DNA from: Rhyacophila brunnea
Lineage: Eukaryota; Arthropoda; Insecta; Trichoptera; Rhyacophilidae
NCBI GenBank assembly: GCA_022495005.1
Contig: JAGYXB010000444.1
Span: 186,001 to 250,000 of the forward strand
Direction of reading: 5' to 3'
DNA length: 64,000 bases
A model generated the notes under the pieces. It was given only the letters and a program-made list of their open reading frames with translations. It was not told the origin of the DNA and ran no database searches. Positions 59,860 to 64,000 of the stretch are shown here, piece after piece. The translations under genes were made by a program, and so were the position numbers. Within the stretch, counting starts at the first letter, position 1. Every line of letters starts with the position of its first letter.

Positions 59860-60345
59860 ATCAGTAATTTATTCAAGACCGCAGCCTATCATTTTTTCCT
59901 GCTTATCGCCAGTGATTCATTTCCGATAACCCAATCAAAGTTTGCCAATCTTCAATCAGAGCGAAGCACTATTTTGATATTCAGGGAGGCGAACGCACTG
60001 ATTGGATATCATTCCAGGTATGATCAGCTAGGGTCTTATCGGGTTATATCAGGTAGTAGGTCCAAACGCTGGTTTGTTTAGAAACTGTTTAAGCTTCGGG
60101 AGTTGGACCTTATGGGGCTGCGGACCCCCGACCCCTTTCGGTTAAGCTAAACCGCCAATTTCGTGCCAGACGGATTTACGACCGGGCATGCTTTCCCTGT
60201 TGAACAGGAGATTTTCGCGGGAAAATTGTTGAAATAAAGGGGGATCATGCGCGCGCACCTAAATTATTGAGATAAGCAGTGTTTTGTTTGTAACGAGATT
60301 TCCATTGAAAAGAATAAAAGCCGCGACTTGAGAGAATGGCTTAAA
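59860..60345. promoter_or_regulatory. Largest GC-rich island, candidate conserved module
   Basis: Nearly 500 bases of complex sequence without TAGGTA words, GC-richest at 60110-60260 (GCGGACCCCCGACCCC, CATGCGCGCGCACC). It contains CCGATAACCC, TGATTGG and TGTTTAG words. No exon-like frame with splice sites is seen. It may be a conserved enhancer or a promoter region; a transposon core cannot be excluded. Confidence 0.35.
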
Positions 60346-62435
60346 GTAAGGGATGTTTTCTCTAGAGTGTCTTAATGTACTAATCCGTATTTTCCGGAAA
60401 AATAAACAACTTACTTTTTAGTTATTTGTTTATTCAAAGTATAAGTTGGTACCTAGGTACCTACATATTCATAGTAATATTTACATGTAGATACCTACCT
60501 ACTGAATTGATGCAAAACATAAATAAATAGCAGGAAAACGTTAGGTATGACAGCTTAATGAGAACATAACTACTGCTTACATATACCAAAAGTCTAAGTA
60601 TCTAATGTACGATCTGTAAATGTTGAAAAGGATATAAAAATAAATAGGTTGTAAAAAAATCTATAAGTACCTACTTATTTTAAAATAAAATTTTAATTTA
60701 TGTTATATAGTCACATGTAAAATCGTGGCATTATTTATTAAGCGTTCTTTGAAATAATCAATAGATACATAATTATGCATTCGGTTTACTCACTGTAAAT
60801 ACCTACCTATGTGGGTACCAATAACTGACACTACAGCCTACGCTTTATGATTTTGTTTGAAATTTGAAATAGCTTGCTTTAGTTACTTTAGTAGGTTCGT
60901 GGATAGTTTTAATAAATACCTGTGTTTAGAAACAAAATCTCCAAACACTTTTTTGTTGTGCTAAGCAGCTAAGCTAAAGGCTATTTTGATATAGGTATAT
61001 ATCGAAACTTAGAACCAGAATGACGAAACATGAAATTTTGACAAAATGACATTTGAACGTCATTTGACTCATTTTTATTTAGTGCTAGAACGACGAATCA
61101 GTATTCATTGTAAAACCATGTTATGCTAATTACTAATTACTTATAAAGAAAATGTAATACCACGTCAGTGCTAAAATCCCACATTATGTCACACGGCCAT
61201 ATCGATTTAAAATTAAAAAGAGATAATGAGTGCAAAAATTACATATAAAATGATACGTCATTCTGCCTCTAATAATATATGTCCTTTTATCTTCAAGACT
61301 ATTAATTTCATACTTCTTTACAATATTCTATGATGATGTATATGTATTTGTAGGGATAACCTGCTACCCTGAAACACGAATCGACTAAGCAAATTTTCTA
61401 GAAATTAATCCAGTCTTATTATCAAACTAAATGTTACTAAAAAATAGTAAATAATTGAAATATGTAAGTAGGTACATAGACGAATCATATAGGTACTTAC
61501 AATTTACATCTTACGTATGAAGTTTCAGAAGACTATTATAATACTAGTGCAGTGTTAAACATGTTTCGACGTAATAATAATAATTACAAAGTACGTTATC
61601 TATAAGTGCAGCTCACACCAAATCAATTTGACGACACATTGTGTAGGAGGTCAAACAAAACACCTGATACCAGGTATTTAGGTAATTAAATTAATTATTT
61701 TTACAGTTCCGGTGGTATTTCATACAGCAAAGAGATGACAGACGTGAAACTTGTATTAATTTCAAAGTTAAGAAAAATATAAGTAAATAGGTAAGTACCT
61801 ATTTTAAATGCGAATACTTAAATAAATATACCCAATTAAAATGTTGGAAAAAAGTGTTTAAATGATATTTATTTTGTAAAAATAAAGTCCCGTCGTACAC
61901 TAAGTACCCAGTACCTACTTATTACCCTCTAATTAAAAGCGAAAATAAAATGTATGCTTAATGCAGGTACTTATGTTGCACATGCATTTATTTTTTGTCG
62001 AATCGACCACATAGAGATGTTGTTATGTTATGATGCTCTCTATGTGTAAAATTTAAGAAAAATTGGTGGTACACTGGTTGACAATACTGATTTAGTAGGT
62101 GATTAATTTTTTCATGAGAGTCAGCATTCACTTGGTGGTAGGTAATTCATTATAATATTATATAGGTAAAATGTGTTCAACACCACACATAGCTACTAAT
62201 TTTATTACGACACGAGTTTTGCTCACATCGTTTGCTTTATCAATCAATACTCTGCATGTAAAATATTTTTTTAATATAGGTTTGATGAATTAATTAATAA
62301 GGTTAATCTGAGATATTAAATACGTTTTTCAGTACTAAATAACAAACCTTGTATTTTTTTTCTAAGTATAACTTGTGCAGGTAGATATTAACAAAGATAA
62401 TAGGTATGTAGGTAGGTGTAGGGTAAACCTATTAG
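60346..62435. other. AT-rich background
   Basis: About 2 kb with no supported gene. A possible acceptor with a short open frame at 61707-61790 is listed under rejected items. Confidence 0.45.
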
Positions 62436-62439
62436 ATAT

Positions 62440-62695
62440 TTGTCACGTGTCTTGGATAAGGAAGAAAGCCTATAAGACACAAACGAAGGCATAGCTAAGA
62501 CCAATATTTGCGCTTCTTTTCCCCTGTTGGTCATTTTGTCCATGTAAACGTAAACAGACACGTCAATGTGTGTTTATTACGAATACAAACCCGTCATATT
62601 GTCTTTACAAAACCAACCCCTGAAGAAAACTGAACAAGAAGAGACGGAAAATCAACGGATCGCAGCTTTCTAGAATTTTCATTAGATTTAATTTG
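62440..62695. promoter_or_regulatory. Candidate enhancer with forkhead-site cluster
   Basis: GTAAACGTAAACA (62544-62556) is two overlapping forkhead cores in tandem, and TGTTTATTAC (62571-62580) is a third in inverse orientation that also carries a Hox-like TTTATTAC. A CACGTG E-box lies near 62445. The block is complex and lacks TAGGTA words. Function is inferred. Confidence 0.38.
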
Positions 62696-63287
62696 ATACT
62701 ATTCACAAAATTCTAAATCGGTTAGAATGTAGGTACGTTATTTTATGAACACCTACGTTAATTTTACATATTTTCTCCAGTGGCGCGCAGTTTGGTTAAT
62801 TCAAATCGAAAATCAAAATCATTTTCTTATTAGTGGTGAAGCTAGACAGTGGCACACTGTCCACTATTTCTTCATTCCCTGATTACTCTGACCGATCAAA
62901 TTACATCACAATTATACCGACTTGCTCTGGCCATTACGATATTAATTATGTTAATGAGTTAATGATATCTTCATCTTGACAGTGCTCCACTGAAGAAGTT
63001 TTAGAATATGTAGGTAGGTACAGCTACCCGTGATAATATTGTTGTTTTTTTTTCAATATTGATCATATAGCATTGTCAATTAATTATGTTGTATGTGCGG
63101 ATACTTATCTAGTAATTATTGTTTTCAAAATCTAAAACCAAAAAAAATGTGAACCACTTTAATTTATATAATATTATGATTTAGCAGTTAGCGTATCAAA
63201 AATGTATCAAGCATTGTCAATACTCTTTATGAATATTTTTTCAATCCTGAATAAAGTGTTTAAACTTGACTGATAAAACAGGTGAGT
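62696..63287. other. Background with a possible decayed hAT relic
   Basis: CAGTGGCGCGC at 62778 and a loosely inverse GTGCTCCACTG at 62982-62992 bracket a moderately complex stretch, without target duplication. No gene. Confidence 0.35.
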
Positions 63288-63414
63288 GCCATTCAACTGA
63301 GTACTTAAGAGGTAATGCAGTCACTGTTTTGGGTACTTTTGAGGTATCCAGGGGACTGACGGATATGTTATAATTAGTTATATATATACTATGGGAAACT
63401 CAGGATATTAATAG
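63288..63414 (+). repeat. Dispersed repeat pair, copy 2
   Basis: Shares ACAGGTGAGTGCC, TTCAACTG, GTAATGCAGTC and GAGGTATCCAGGGGACTGA in order with 48294-48453, with a deletion of about 31 bases relative to that copy. Confidence 0.7.
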
Positions 63415-64000
63415 TTTTAAAAATATGAATTTATACTTATGTAGGTATATAAGTACTTAAATCATTTAATTGTAGGTATACCTTTTATCAATGTTATTTT
63501 GTTGTAACTACCTGCCTACCTACATTTAAATATATTAATTCCCCATGTAACTGTCTAAGTAGTTTCTGGCTTTAATAAACTCATACTCTATATAATAAAT
63601 GTTTTATATATATTTAGAATCTACTTATATATTAATCCCTATCTTGTAAGTAAAATCGTTTATTTTTTTTTGCGGTAAAGCGCTGCCAGACCACAGTCGT
63701 AGACGTAGGGCTAGAGAAATGGGCAAATTATTTATTGATTATTTAAAAAGTACCGATCCTACAATTTTACCCATTACATCATTTTCACAAGACAGTAACA
63801 GAGACTGCAATTTTTTTTTTTTTAAATTCTGAATCTATTTTTCCTAAAGGAATATCGAAAAGTTGGGTATGCCTGGTTGTAAGGCTATATTTCCACGCAC
63901 CAGTCTGGCAGTTAGCTTAAGACGGCCTCACACGCAATTCGAAGCATCCACATCGCGACTGTTCGGACATTATTTTCACGGTGACACGTTCTGCAAATAT
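63415..64000. other. Background, then GC-richer sequence cut by the window end
   Basis: AT-rich to about 63670. A small complex patch at 63672-63720 follows. From about 63880 to the end the sequence is GC-richer (CACGCACCAGTCTGGC, GACGGCCTCACACGC) and could be the start of a transposon or an island. It is truncated, so no call is possible. Confidence 0.3.

Noticed and set aside
61707..61790. Terminal-exon-like segment: acceptor TTTTTACAG at 61706, then a 27-codon frame to a stop.
   Set aside because: A second frame is also open, the peptide is not recognisable, the frame is short enough to be chance, and there is no upstream exon to join.
62778..62992. Possible hAT MITE with CAGTGGCGC at the left and CTCCACTG at the right.
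   Set aside because: The inverted match is short, and the 8-bp flanks (ATTTTCTC and AAGAAGTT) do not match.

Overview
The window looks like gene-free nuclear DNA from an insect, most probably a moth or butterfly. The sequence is strongly AT-rich. It is saturated with the words TAGGTA, GTACCTAC and the palindrome TAGGTACCTA, a texture I associate with lepidopteran genomes. It carries TTAGG-type (CCTAA on this strand) runs, which match the insect telomere motif. Its repeats are eukaryotic: hAT-type and TA-target MITEs, a tRNA-derived SINE and decayed LINE 3' ends. I see no rRNA, no functional tRNA, no CRISPR array, no bacterial operon structure and no recognisable host protein-coding gene. All open frames are short (143 codons at most) and most are chance frames. 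The only one I can assign to a family is a hAT transposase C-terminus at about 8.4-8.8 kb.

Layout. 0-6.6 kb is AT-rich background with a GC-richer island at 3.2-3.5 kb. 6.7-9.0 kb holds three DNA-transposon derivatives: a hAT MITE with exact 8-bp target duplications, a terminal-inverted-repeat element, and an internally deleted hAT copy. 9.5-13.0 kb carries a series of GC-richer islands, including a POU/homeodomain/SOX-like site cluster at 12.36 kb. 13-18 kb has a LINE remnant, a TA-MITE, a tRNA-derived SINE and three islands. At 21.3 kb lies a perfect-armed palindromic MITE built around CCTAA repeats. 22.3-22.8 kb is another hAT-like element. 24.7 kb has the best spliced-exon candidate. 25-38 kb is mostly background with a few islands, an unassigned 143-codon frame at 31.3 kb and two further MITE copies. 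38.2-41.1 kb is a stack of nested transposons. 42.6-45 kb has another TIR element, a possible promoter and a LINE C-terminal remnant. 46-64 kb alternates background with islands, including a SOX-site cluster (46.2 kb) and a forkhead-site cluster (62.5 kb), plus two MITEs and a dispersed repeat pair.

Interpretation. A 64-kb stretch without exons but with many regularly spaced GC-richer islands fits either a gene desert or a giant intron beside a developmental regulator. The sequence alone does not say which gene. The islands were recognised by eye from base composition and motif density; no conservation test was possible. The transposon calls with exact target-site duplications (6684, 21284, 38202, 38734) and the TA-flanked hairpins (13391, 35073, 47222, 58011) are the firmest annotations. 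I found no convincing new multi-gene system. The most unusual objects are the telomere-repeat-cored palindrome, the self-nested hAT family and the dimerisation-domain-only hAT frame.
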